Shown here in pieces: positions 43,109 to 51,346 of a DNA stretch of 64,000 nucleotides. The notes beneath the pieces were generated by a model, which saw only the letters and a list, made by a program, of their open reading frames with translations, was not told where the DNA came from and did not search any database. Source of the stretch: JANQEU01 sp965242805. Its GTDB lineage: Bacteria > Bacteroidota > Bacteroidia > Cytophagales > Cyclobacteriaceae. The translations under genes were made by a program, and so were the position numbers. The stretch lies in NCBI GenBank assembly GCA_965242805.1, contig CBDETD010000002.1, positions 1,984,001 to 2,048,000 on the forward strand, in the 5' to 3' direction. Position 1 is the first letter of the stretch. Each line of letters begins with the position of its first letter.

Positions 43109-45736
43109 CTATTCATACCTCAGCGTCTTACTGGGATTGATTGCTGCAACCTTGTAGGTTTGATATCCCACTGTTGCTAATGCAGAAAAAAGTACAACAA
43201 CGACAGCTGTTAGCATTAGGTACCACGGAAAAGATATCCTATAGGCATAATTATCAAGCCAATTGTCCATTACAAAATAGACCATTGGTAATCCGATGAC
43301 GGTGGATAGTCCTATTAGGACGATAAAGTCCTTGTAGAATATTCCAATAATGTTGCCAATCGAAGCACCCAATACTTTTCGGACTCCCACCTCCTTGGTC
43401 TTCTGACTCGCCAAAAAGGAAGACAATCCGAAAAGACCCAATATTCCAACGAAAATAGCTAGCGTTGCAAATGATCCAAATACTCTACCAAATCGTTTAT
43501 CCTCTTTGTAGAGTTTCTCGAACCTTTGATCCAAAAAAGTTATATCCAATGGATGATCGGGGAAGAATTCCTGCCACTTGGCATGGACAAGATCCATTCC
43601 TTCTCGATACCTTGAAGGATCCAGCTTAACAATAGCGTTGGTCACACCGGGGTAGTAAAAAATACAAGTTGGTTCAATCTCATTTTTTAGTGATGTCCTG
43701 TTAAAGTCTTTCAGCACTCCAACAATTGAATGTTTATCATTCTCAGGGTTCCTTCCAAACTGGATCTTCTCGCTAATCATTGCTTCATGATCACTTATTC
43801 CAAGTTTATTGAGGAACGCCTCATTTACAATAACTGCGAAAGTGTCACTGGCAATTTCCCTACTAAAATTTCTACCGTATTTAAGATCCATACCTAATGT
43901 GCCAATGGTGCGGTCATCATAGTATTGAATATAAACCGTGATGTCCGCTCTTTCGGTGACTCCGACAACCTTGATCCCACCCGATGCTGAGCTTATATCA
44001 GAACTACCCCCACCGGGAAGATTGGAAATACTGCTCGCATCTAAGACATAGCTATGATCCCGAAGTTCCCCCAAAAAGACTTCTAATTCCTCCCTCAATT
44101 CTTCCCTTTCATCCTCAGCTACCCTTGGGATCACAAACCCTATGACACTCTCCATATCAAATCCCATATCCCTGGATTGCATGAACTCAACCTGCTTAAC
44201 AACAGTTAGAGTACCGGCAATTAATACAATGGATACCGCAAACTGGATCACCACTAGTGATTTTCGAAGTAGGACACCACTTTTTGAGTTCTTGAATTTC
44301 CCCTTGATCACCGTGAGTGGTTCAAATCCGGATAAAACCAACGATGGATAAAGTCCTGTGACAAAAGTTCCTGTGACAAAAAATATCAATACCATCCATA
44401 ACAATTGGCGTTGAGTCCAGATATGGGTCGCGATTTCTTTCTCGATCAGGCCATTGAACAAAGGAAGTACCAGCTCTGCAAGCCCTACAGCAGCTAATGC
44501 TCCCAAGAAATTAATAATCAATGACTCAAAGAAAAATTGAATGATCAGCTGAGCTCTTTTCGCGCCTATAACTTTCCTCAAACCAACTTCTTTGGCTCGA
44601 TCCACAGATCGGGCTGTTGAAAGGTTTATATAATTGACCCAGGCGATGACCAACACGAAAATGGAGATGATCACAAGGAAATTAACTGCTTTTGCGCTAC
44701 CATGTATCTCTGGCTCATAGGTGAAATCAGAATACAGGTGGATGTCGGTAACAGGTTGCAGATTAAATCTCAGAGTCGTTTCCTCATCAAGATATTTTTT
44801 CGCCAAATCAGGGAGTTTCGAGTTGATCAAATCGAAATCAGCCTTTTCATCGATTTCCAGGTAGGTGTAGTAATTGTATGCGTCCCAGGCCTCCCTTTCT
44901 AATATTTCCCTTATACTGTTTAATGACAGTAGTATGTCAAATTTGTAGTGGGTATTTTCTGGGATGTCCTCAATTATTCCTGTGATTTCAAAAGGTCTGT
45001 TGAATCCACCAAGGACTTCAATGGTCTTTCCCATTGGGTCAGTATTCCCAAAGTATGATACAGCTTTGGATCTCGACAGCACCAGACTGTAAGGTTTATC
45101 CAACATTGTTTCTGGATTTCCCTGTAAAACTGGGTAGTCAAACAATTGAAAATAGTTAGAGTCTGCCCCGACGATGTTCTTTTCAAACCTAACCTTGCTT
45201 TCATGCCGAAAAACGACTTCACTGAATTTGTAAGTGGCCGTATAGTTTATGACCTCCGGTAATTCCTCTTTCAATGCTCGTCCACTTGGGTTAAACGACA
45301 TAGCATCACGAGTTCCCAGGACCCCATCCTTGACCTGATCAGTAGTAAGGCGGTATAATGAAGCTGATTTGGTGAAGAAATTGTCATAGCTTCTCTCAAA
45401 CCGTATGTACTGATTAATCATTAAAAATGCAGCTAATCCAATAGCAAGGCCAATCACATTGATGGCGGTGTACACTTTATGTTTAACAAGGTTTCTAATG
45501 CTTATCTTGAAATAATTTTGAAACATACCTGTATTTAAAATTGAGTTTTTGAAAAATGGCTTTAACAGTTCTGGCCGAAACAAAAGAAGGACATCCATGA
45601 AATACTTCCATTTCGCGGAAGCGGGATATGCTGTTAGATTGTCTTGGTAAATTTCCTCCAGATCACCCTTGATGTCAGCGTAGTAATCCGGATGACAGTA
45701 CCAACGAAAGAGTCTATCGGCCCAGGACTTGATCAT
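43109..45736 (-). CDS. ABC transporter permease, MacB/FtsX type with N-terminal prefix domain
   Basis: An 875-residue inner-membrane protein. The first 85 residues (WADRLFRWYCHPDYYADIKGDLEEIY, in parts) form the permease prefix domain seen in PadR-linked transporters of Bacteroidota. Then come a first transmembrane helix at about residue 112, a MacB-like periplasmic core, an FtsX domain with three helices, a second periplasmic core and a second FtsX domain ending in INPSKTLRYE. Both FtsX halves contain the VGLRKVIGAKR / VGVRKVLGAS motif. Its ATPase partner is not in the window. The start overlaps the padR stop by four bases, so the pair is cotranscribed and probably PadR-controlled. Confidence 0.9.
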   Translation of the reverse strand: MIKSWADRLFRWYCHPDYYADIKGDLEEIYQDNLTAYPASAKWKYFMDVLLLFRPELLKPFFKNSILNTGMFQNYFKISIRNLVKHKVYTAINVIGLAIGLAAFLMINQYIRFERSYDNFFTKSASLYRLTTDQVKDGVLGTRDAMSFNPSGRALKEELPEVINYTATYKFSEVVFRHESKVRFEKNIVGADSNYFQLFDYPVLQGNPETMLDKPYSLVLSRSKAVSYFGNTDPMGKTIEVLGGFNRPFEITGIIEDIPENTHYKFDILLSLNSIREILEREAWDAYNYYTYLEIDEKADFDLINSKLPDLAKKYLDEETTLRFNLQPVTDIHLYSDFTYEPEIHGSAKAVNFLVIISIFVLVIAWVNYINLSTARSVDRAKEVGLRKVIGAKRAQLIIQFFFESLIINFLGALAAVGLAELVLPLFNGLIEKEIATHIWTQRQLLWMVLIFFVTGTFVTGLYPSLVLSGFEPLTVIKGKFKNSKSGVLLRKSLVVIQFAVSIVLIAGTLTVVKQVEFMQSRDMGFDMESVIGFVIPRVAEDEREELREELEVFLGELRDHSYVLDASSISNLPGGGSSDISSASGGIKVVGVTERADITVYIQYYDDRTIGTLGMDLKYGRNFSREIASDTFAVIVNEAFLNKLGISDHEAMISEKIQFGRNPENDKHSIVGVLKDFNRTSLKNEIEPTCIFYYPGVTNAIVKLDPSRYREGMDLVHAKWQEFFPDHPLDITFLDQRFEKLYKEDKRFGRVFGSFATLAIFVGILGLFGLSSFLASQKTKEVGVRKVLGASIGNIIGIFYKDFIVLIGLSTVIGLPMVYFVMDNWLDNYAYRISFPWYLMLTAVVVVLFSALATVGYQTYKVAAINPSKTLRYE

Positions 45737-46071
45737 ATTATTTTCACGTCAAAGGCAATATCAGGGATCGCATTCCACAAATCGGTTCGTACATCTCTTG
45801 AGTATTCCAAAGCCTTTTTACCATATGCGGTTATATTGAAGTATCTCTTGGGTTTTCCTCCACGTTTTGCATTGGATTCCCCTTCCCTGCTTGATAGGTA
45901 TCCCTTCTTTTCCATCCTTCTCAAGGCTGATTGTAATGCACCTACACTGACCTTTCTTTTCAATCTGGATTGTATTTCATCTTTGATAGCAACTCCGTAG
46001 GCCTCATCATATAAAACACCAACAGTGAGCAGGACTATCTCCTCAAATTCACCTAACTGATATTTTTTCAT
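45733..46071 (-). CDS. PadR family transcriptional regulator
   Basis: A 112-residue winged-helix repressor of the short PadR subfamily. The helix-turn-helix is in EEIVLLTVGVLYDEAYGVAIKDEI, and the recognition helix and wing are in VSVGALQSALRRMEKKGYL and GGKPKRYFNIT. It is located directly before the FtsX-type permease gene with a four-base overlap. Two 16-bp direct repeats flank a consensus -7 element in its upstream region, which suggests that it represses its own operon. The effector is unknown. Confidence 0.92.
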   Translation of the reverse strand: MKKYQLGEFEEIVLLTVGVLYDEAYGVAIKDEIQSRLKRKVSVGALQSALRRMEKKGYLSSREGESNAKRGGKPKRYFNITAYGKKALEYSRDVRTDLWNAIPDIAFDVKII

Positions 46072-46093
46072 ATTCTTCCTTCATTAATCAATG

Positions 46094-46109
46094 TCCTAAA
46101 TGTAGTATT
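46094..46109. repeat. 16-bp direct repeat, copy proximal to padR
   Basis: TCCTAAATGTAGTATT, identical to the copy at 46141-46156. It lies 22 bases upstream of the padR start and downstream of the -7 element, so a bound repressor would block transcription. CTA-N4-TAG within it gives partial dyad symmetry. Confidence 0.6.
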
Positions 46110-46115
46110 CGTGTG

Positions 46116-46123
46116 CAAATCTA
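46116..46123 (-). promoter_or_regulatory. TAnnTTTG -7 element of the padR-permease operon
   Basis: TAGATTTG on the minus strand matches the consensus and lies between the two 16-bp direct repeats. Confidence 0.55.
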
Positions 46124-46140
46124 AAAAGGTTTCAGCAATT

Positions 46141-46156
46141 TCCTAAATGTAGTATT
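46141..46156. repeat. 16-bp direct repeat, copy distal to padR
   Basis: Exact second copy of TCCTAAATGTAGTATT, 47 bases from the first (start to start), on the upstream side of the -7 element. Confidence 0.6.
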
Positions 46157-46328
46157 GCCTAAATTGGTCACCTCCACTGATTATGAGATCAAAATGCTTA
46201 CAATGAAGGACTCGATCTTTCCCTCGTGCATTGAAGCAGGCTAGTACCCCCTCAATAAAACATGACTAAAATCAACCAATTTGTGTTATCGATCATGACC
46301 ATAGTAGTGATTTAAGTTTTTTTCAGTG

Positions 46329-46345
46329 CTTTCCTTTGCGGAAAG
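46329..46345 (+). promoter_or_regulatory. Short perfect hairpin just before the DUF2490 start
   Basis: CTTTCC, loop TTTGC, GGAAAG: a perfect 6-bp dyad ending four bases before the ATG at 46350. The purine-rich GGAAAG would be paired in the mRNA. The TTTGCGG in it also resembles the end of a -7 element. Confidence 0.35.
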
Positions 46346-46349
46346 AATT

Positions 46350-47123
46350 ATGAAATACACAGTCTTCTTTGGAGTGATATTCTTCCTTCTTTGTATAAGT
46401 GCAGAAGGTCAGGAAAAAAAAGAGATCAATCACATTAGCCAAGCCTGGTCGAGTGTGAATTCGACGACAAGAATTTCGGAAAAAATTGGTGTAATCGGAG
46501 ATTTTCACTTAAGGACTACAAATTTCCTAAATGACCCAAATTTCTATTTTGCCAGGATTGGAGTTGCTTATTGGACGTCCGATAAGCTAACCTTAGTCGG
46601 AGGGTACGCACATCTTTGGTTGGCTGTACCATCGATCGAATCAGGGTTCAATTATCAAAACGAAAACCGGTTATATCAACAAGCGCAGTGGCGGCATCAG
46701 GAGGGAAGGGTGATCCTTTTGAATAGAATTCGAAATGAACAAAGGTGGCATGAAGTCCTTGATCAAAATGGTCGTGTTGAACGAACACGATTCTCAAACA
46801 GGGTCCGCATATTGATATCCGCTACAATACCAGTTTTCAATGATGAGAATTTGCCCTCAATATCAGTTGCCGAGGAAATGCACGTTCAGTTTGGAAAGGA
46901 AAATGTTTTCAACACATTTGATCAAAACCGTATATTCCTTGGTTTAAAACAAAAGATAACCTCCAATTTGAAGTTTGATTTTGGGTACATGATGGTGTAT
47001 CAGCAAAAATCAACAGGTTTCGTGTACGACATGAATCATACGCTCCGATGGTTTTTTTACTATACTCCCGATCTAAGAAAATCAAAAGAAGGTCCCCACT
47101 ATTCTATTCCCGGGGACGAGTAA
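46350..47123 (+). CDS. DUF2490 domain outer-membrane protein
   Basis: A 257-residue exported protein. The ATG at 46350 gives a signal peptide (YTVFFGVIFFLLCISAEGQ); a GTG at 46326 would add eight residues with no benefit. The body is a series of amphipathic strands: WSSVNSTTRISEKIGVIGDFHLR, RIGVAYWTSDKLTLVGGYAHLW, NRIRNEQRWHE and a closing HTLRWFFYYTPD. This matches DUF2490, a family of probable small beta-barrels of unknown function. It is monocistronic and converges on the response regulator gene. Confidence 0.75.
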   Translation: MKYTVFFGVIFFLLCISAEGQEKKEINHISQAWSSVNSTTRISEKIGVIGDFHLRTTNFLNDPNFYFARIGVAYWTSDKLTLVGGYAHLWLAVPSIESGFNYQNENRLYQQAQWRHQEGRVILLNRIRNEQRWHEVLDQNGRVERTRFSNRVRILISATIPVFNDENLPSISVAEEMHVQFGKENVFNTFDQNRIFLGLKQKITSNLKFDFGYMMVYQQKSTGFVYDMNHTLRWFFYYTPDLRKSKEGPHYSIPGDE

Positions 47124-47145
47124 TAATGGATAATCGGAATCAAAT

Positions 47146-47532
47146 TCACAATTCCTTAACAGCATCTGTTATTGCTATGTCAATCTGTTCCATATCAAAG
47201 GGTTTCGTGAAGAACTTATGGATCATTCCATTCTTTATAGCTTCGTCAATCTCCTGGTTATAATCATATCCGGTAAGAATGAAGTAGACTAATCTTCCAT
47301 TGTGCTTCTCTCTCGCCTTCTTAATGAATTCGACTCCATTCATGCCTGGCATCCTCATATCACTAATGACGACAATGATTTCGTCATCATGTTTTTCAAG
47401 TTCATCGAGACCTTCTTGCCCTGATATTGCCGTATAAATTGAGTATTTGGACTCAAAACTTACCTTGAATAGAAAAAGGTTGGATTCCTCATCATCCACA
47501 TACAGGATGGTAATATTATCTGTGACTACCAT
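47146..47532 (-). CDS. Single-domain response regulator
   Basis: A 128-residue receiver domain without an output domain. The acidic pocket is VDDEE at about residue 12, the phosphorylated Asp is in VISDMRMPGMNG at about residue 57, and Thr in FILTGYD and Lys in FFTKPFD complete the site. The sequence resembles receivers of RpfG/HD-GYP-type and hybrid systems. Without an output domain it probably acts by binding a partner protein. No histidine kinase gene is adjacent. Confidence 0.92.
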   Translation of the reverse strand: MVVTDNITILYVDDEESNLFLFKVSFESKYSIYTAISGQEGLDELEKHDDEIIVVISDMRMPGMNGVEFIKKAREKHNGRLVYFILTGYDYNQEIDEAIKNGMIHKFFTKPFDMEQIDIAITDAVKEL

Positions 47533-47706
47533 AAACTTTAAGTTGGTTGGCTAACTAAGTCAAAAAATGGTCTCCAATGAAATTGGAATATAACAAAATA
47601 TTCTAACCAAAACCCAATTATAGCAATAAGTTATATTTTAAACAATGGGTTCAACTATCAGAATAGAAATAAAAATTTTAAGGAAGAGATTAGTTAAAAA
47701 GAAATA

Positions 47707-48153
47707 CTAATTGGCCTTAAGGATTCTATAAGACTGAAATGCATCTTCTCCTCCGGACACTCTTAAAAAGTACCACCCATCTTTCAGGCTTGATAAATTG
47801 AATTCAAAGGTCTTTCCACCGGATGTCTCTGCCTCATATATTTGCTGAAGCATTGTAATTCCTCCCTGATCAACTAAGTTGAAATCATAGATAGATCCTT
47901 TTGAAAGCTGAAGAACCAATTTCACTTTTCCAGTGAAGGGATTAGGATAGTTCACATTGGAGCCTGGTCGGATAAGACCCAGTAAATCGTCCAACTCCTT
48001 TTCACTCAACACCGGTTCTTCCACACCACTCATAAAACTTGACCGGAGGTCAGGTGGCATTTCACTTGAGGCTATTCGATTGCTGTCCTGTGAAAAAGTG
48101 CTAATGGACAATATGGAAAATAAATATGTGAAGGTTATTGCTTTTCCTATCAT
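47707..48153 (-). CDS. Small secreted protein with T9SS-type tail (copy 1)
   Basis: A 148-residue exported protein with a signal peptide of about 21 residues (ending STFSQ). A short acidic segment of 45 residues (EEPVLSEKELDDLLG) leads directly into a T9SS type A-like sorting domain: NVNYPNPFTGKVKLVLQL, VDQGGITMLQQIY and DGWYFLRVSGGEDAFQSYRIL. There is almost no passenger. It is a paralogue of the next gene on the same strand in its last 80 residues. Its function is unknown. Confidence 0.7.
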   Translation of the reverse strand: MIGKAITFTYLFSILSISTFSQDSNRIASSEMPPDLRSSFMSGVEEPVLSEKELDDLLGLIRPGSNVNYPNPFTGKVKLVLQLSKGSIYDFNLVDQGGITMLQQIYEAETSGGKTFEFNLSSLKDGWYFLRVSGGEDAFQSYRILKAN

Positions 48154-48239
48154 GATTGCTGGTCTTTAGGCATAATGAATTTAAGAAAATCGATTCAAAA
48201 CGATAGCTTGTGACTCCTGTGAATATAAAAAGGGCATTC

Positions 48240-48261
48240 AAAGGCGAAAAGGGCCTTTTTT
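48240..48261. terminator. Possible bidirectional terminator
   Basis: AAAGGC and GCCTTT with a 7-base loop, followed by T on the plus strand; a wider pairing of AAAAAGG (upstream) with CCTTTTT would work on either strand. No plus-strand gene ends here, so it would at most back up the next terminator on the minus strand. Confidence 0.35.
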
Positions 48262-48305
48262 GTCAGGAATCGAAAGAAAAATATTCTTGCATTGAAGAAA
48301 AGAAT

Positions 48306-48329
48306 GAAAAAAAGCCCCATCTCGGGGCT
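48306..48329 (-). terminator. Intrinsic terminator after T9SS-tail protein copy 2
   Basis: On the minus strand AGCCCC, a 5-base loop and GGGGCT are followed by a run of T. It lies 20 bases after the stop of the gene ending at 48349. Confidence 0.8.
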
Positions 48330-48348
48330 AAGGGTTATATGAAAAGAG

Positions 48349-48993
48349 TTACTCTTTTCTTATCGGATATGAACGGAAATCACCCTTCCCATCATTTATC
48401 CGTAGAAAATACCATCCGGTTCGCAGGTCTGTAAAATCAAATAGGAATGTTCTTGTTTCATCTCCTCTGGAAGCATATGCCCTCTCCATAATGGTTTCTC
48501 CGATCATGTCTACAAGTTCCAACTCATAGGTGTTGTCTGTCTGCATTTGCATAACCAACTGCACAGTTCCAGATTTTGGTTTTTGAGGTTTACTGTCACA
48601 ATTTTTAGAAAGTTTCTCGCCTTCGGAATCTGTTCTCTCCCTTTCTGAGGCTATTTGTGCAAACTTTAGCGATCCTATATTATTCAGATCATTAATTGCT
48701 GAAATTGGAAGCAAACCAGAGATCACCCCCCCGTAGGTTGATATATTTTTCAATCCCTTCTTCTGGAGTTTTGAAGTCAACTTCACCGTGTTATGTCTGG
48801 CAATTGCTTTGATCATAACATGGTCATCAATGATTTTAAAAGTTTCGTAGCTATCGAAAGCCTGGTAATTTTGATCTGCCTTGCCCAGTAGATGAAGGTC
48901 CTGAGAAATTTTTTGGGTAAAGCACACCAGTGGAAGGCATGCTATACCCAAATATATTATCGCTCTTAGAAAACTCGTCTTTTGCGGTGACAT
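48349..48993 (-). CDS. Small secreted protein with T9SS-like tail (copy 2)
   Basis: A 214-residue exported protein with a signal peptide of about 26 residues (ending CFTQ). The middle (about residues 30-125) has a strand-rich passenger (FKIIDDHVMIKAIARHN; NISTYGGVISGLLP) that I do not recognise. A SEGEKLSKNCDSKPQKPKS linker leads into a sorting-domain-like end: GTVQLVMQMQTDNTYELELVD and TGWYFLRINDGKGDFRSYPI. The tail resembles that of the protein encoded at 47707-48153, but the YPNP start of the domain is missing, so T9SS export is less certain. Its own terminator separates the two genes. Confidence 0.65.
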   Translation of the reverse strand: MSPQKTSFLRAIIYLGIACLPLVCFTQKISQDLHLLGKADQNYQAFDSYETFKIIDDHVMIKAIARHNTVKLTSKLQKKGLKNISTYGGVISGLLPISAINDLNNIGSLKFAQIASERERTDSEGEKLSKNCDSKPQKPKSGTVQLVMQMQTDNTYELELVDMIGETIMERAYASRGDETRTFLFDFTDLRTGWYFLRINDGKGDFRSYPIRKE

Positions 48994-49161
48994 ATCAGTC
49001 TTCTAATTTATATCGGTATCTCCACATTTTAACATTTTTCATTGAGTGCCTTAAACGGGCTTGAAACGGTGATTTGGACCATTTTTTCAAGAATTATCTT
49101 CTTATAAATAAGAACTATTTTTACCAGTAATAAGAATATTATTACTACCCTGATCAGTTAC

Positions 49162-49182
49162 CCTCTTCAAAACGTGAAGAGG
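49162..49182 (+). promoter_or_regulatory. Perfect 8-bp hairpin covering the ribosome-binding region of the nitrilase gene
   Basis: CCTCTTCA, loop AAACG, TGAAGAGG. The 3' arm holds the purine-rich GAAGAGG that ends eight bases before the ATG at 49191, so the hairpin would hide it in the mRNA. Confidence 0.45.
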
Positions 49183-49190
49183 AACTTGGA

Positions 49191-50114
49191 ATGTCAGGAG
49201 TTGAAATATCCATGAAAGACCTTCGAATAGCAGTTGTTCAGGATTCACCGGTGCTCTTTGATCTTAAAAGGACCATTGAGAAAGTTGAAAAAATATGTAT
49301 CGAATCATCGAGTCAAAATATTGATCTGATCCTTTTCCCGGAAGCATTTATTTCGGCCTATCCAAGAGGATTGACGTTTGGCACAGTAGTGGGTTCACGA
49401 TCTGATGAAGGAAGGGAAACCTGGAATAGATTTTATGATAGCTCTTTGAATTTAGAGTCAAAGGAATTTAAAGATCTATGTCAAATCGCATCCGATACGG
49501 GTATTTTCATCATAATTGGGATCGTTGAAAAAGTCCAATCAGGTTCATTGTATTGCTCAATTCTTTACATCAATAGGCAAGGCAAGTTGGTTGGAAAACA
49601 CAGGAAAATTAAACCTACTGCAGCGGAAAGAATAATTTGGGGGGAAGGTGATGGAAGTGATCTGGAAGTTCATAGAACAGAACTTGGAAACATTGGTGGA
49701 CTCATATGCTGGGAAAATTACATGCCCCTGGCCAGAACAGCTTTATATGAAGATGGGGTCGAGATCTACTGCGCACCCACAGCAGATAACAGGGACTCCT
49801 GGCAACATACTTTGAGGCATATTGCTTTGGAAGGTAGATGTTTTGTATTGGGTAGTAATCAATTCGTTAGAAAATCAGATTATCCTCGTGATCTACCGGG
49901 AGAGGATCTTGGCAATCTTCCTGAAATTGTAAGTAGAGGAGGAAGTGTGATCATTGATCCACTTGGCAACATCCTGGAAGGTCCTCTTTGGGATAAACGC
50001 GGTATTCTTTATGCAAGTCTGAAAGCGGATCAGATTGTACAATCAAAGATGGACTTTGATCCTGTAGGTCATTATTCCAGGCCTGATCTTTTTAAGCTCT
50101 ATCGTAAAAAATAA
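49191..50114 (+). CDS. Nitrilase family carbon-nitrogen hydrolase
   Basis: A 307-residue cytoplasmic hydrolase. The catalytic triad is visible: Glu in LILFPEAFISAYP at about residue 49, Lys in KHRKIKPT at about residue 137 and Cys in GGLICWENYMPL at about residue 171. Length and motifs match true nitrilases (branch 1 of the superfamily), including the YPRG segment after the Glu. A nitrilase or cyanide-related activity is the best guess. An in-frame ATG seven codons downstream is an alternative start. It ends four bases before the convergent VOC protein gene. Confidence 0.88.
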   Translation: MSGVEISMKDLRIAVVQDSPVLFDLKRTIEKVEKICIESSSQNIDLILFPEAFISAYPRGLTFGTVVGSRSDEGRETWNRFYDSSLNLESKEFKDLCQIASDTGIFIIIGIVEKVQSGSLYCSILYINRQGKLVGKHRKIKPTAAERIIWGEGDGSDLEVHRTELGNIGGLICWENYMPLARTALYEDGVEIYCAPTADNRDSWQHTLRHIALEGRCFVLGSNQFVRKSDYPRDLPGEDLGNLPEIVSRGGSVIIDPLGNILEGPLWDKRGILYASLKADQIVQSKMDFDPVGHYSRPDLFKLYRKK

Positions 50115-50118
50115 TGGA

Positions 50119-51198
50119 TTAGCCTTTGAAACGGCTTAAACCCAATGCCTTCACCACATAGTTTGGCAGTGGTTTTTTAGCATCTCTTTTCTTCAGGTTC
50201 AGATATAATCCTAGTTTTTTAAAGATGGGTACCTTGTGCGTCTCTACAAACTCTGTCCAGGAACCTGAAGGATCTTCAACATATGAGAAAAAACCAGCGG
50301 CCTCACCCATATCAAAGGACTCTCCTTTTAGTGCTTCTGAACTATCAATAGTGAATGGATAGCCCTTTTCGGCACACAACTCCTTCAGCTTTGGCATGCC
50401 TGATATGTCGAAACAGAGATGTATGAAACCAAGATCTCCCCAGAATCTTCCATCAAAAATATTTTTTGTCTTTTCCCCTTGAACTTCAAACAATTCAATC
50501 TCTCCTTCTCCCAATAGCCTTGAAAAAGCACCGTCGCGGTTTCCCTTATCACTTAGTATGGCTCTCTTATATTTCTTTCCAGCCAACGGAAGACCTTTCA
50601 AGTCATCAAATTCACCCTCTCCCTCAAAAAGTACGTCCGTATAACCAAGAATATCTTTGTAGAAGGCAATGGATTCGGAGATATCCTTGCAGCCGATACT
50701 AACGCCGAAGGTTCCACCTGTGTGCTTCTTCTCATCCTTAAACCAAGGCTTTTTATTCTCAATAATATCAAAGATGTTTCCATAAGGATCTCTTACGTAA
50801 AAATGTAAGGACCCTCTAGGATCCTTGGCAGGTTCACTAACCAGATCCAACCCTTCATCCTTAAAGTGATCGTATGTTTTCTTTGCATCACGGGTTCTCA
50901 GCTTCGCACAATAATGGCCTAAATCCCCCAGCTTGATCTCTTCCGATGGAGGCTCGGGTACACGGCTTGTGTATTGCCAGATCTCAAACCCCCCACCACC
51001 TTGCAAATTCAATGATAGAGCTGCATGACGTTCCCGAGGTTCGCCTCCTGTGTAAGGTAACATATAGTTTGCCGGAGCTGCTTCCTCAAATACTTTTACA
51101 TCAAAACCAAAATACTTCTTGTACCACCTCCATGCTTCATAAATATTCTTGACACCTACTCCAACCTGTTGGATGCCGCTAATTACGATATCGCTCAT
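50119..51198 (-). CDS. VOC superfamily protein with two glyoxalase-type domains
   Basis: A 359-residue protein. The first VOC domain starts at QQVGVGVKNIYEAWRWYKKYFGFDV (about residue 9) with the second half FYVRDPYGNIFDIIE. The second starts at TFGVSIGCKDISESIAFYKDILGY (about residue 163) and ends in EDPSGSWTEFVETHK. The metal positions of VOC enzymes (His, Glu) are plausible: HAALSL and DIIE, and FIHLCF and EFVE. Two-domain proteins of this type may be dioxygenases or glyoxalases; no substrate can be assigned. TTTTGCGGCC lies 20 bases upstream of the ATG and may mark its promoter. Confidence 0.85.
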   Translation of the reverse strand: MSDIVISGIQQVGVGVKNIYEAWRWYKKYFGFDVKVFEEAAPANYMLPYTGGEPRERHAALSLNLQGGGGFEIWQYTSRVPEPPSEEIKLGDLGHYCAKLRTRDAKKTYDHFKDEGLDLVSEPAKDPRGSLHFYVRDPYGNIFDIIENKKPWFKDEKKHTGGTFGVSIGCKDISESIAFYKDILGYTDVLFEGEGEFDDLKGLPLAGKKYKRAILSDKGNRDGAFSRLLGEGEIELFEVQGEKTKNIFDGRFWGDLGFIHLCFDISGMPKLKELCAEKGYPFTIDSSEALKGESFDMGEAAGFFSYVEDPSGSWTEFVETHKVPIFKKLGLYLNLKKRDAKKPLPNYVVKALGLSRFKG

Positions 51199-51290
51199 AT
51201 TTCTTATAAATCTGGCCGCAAAACAAATAAATTTTCTTCTGATTACAGGATTGGAGCATGAAATATGATCACATGATTAAAACCAACAAT

Positions 51291-51322
51291 AAAAAACGCC
51301 ATCGAACAAAGCCCGATGACGT
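51291..51322 (-). terminator. Intrinsic terminator after the giant cadherin-repeat gene
   Basis: On the minus strand CGATGACGT pairs with ACGCCATCG (8 of 9 bp), followed by six T. It lies 25 bases after the stop of the gene ending at 51347. Confidence 0.7.
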
Positions 51323-51346
51323 CAAATTGTTGTGCATCTAGTGTTT

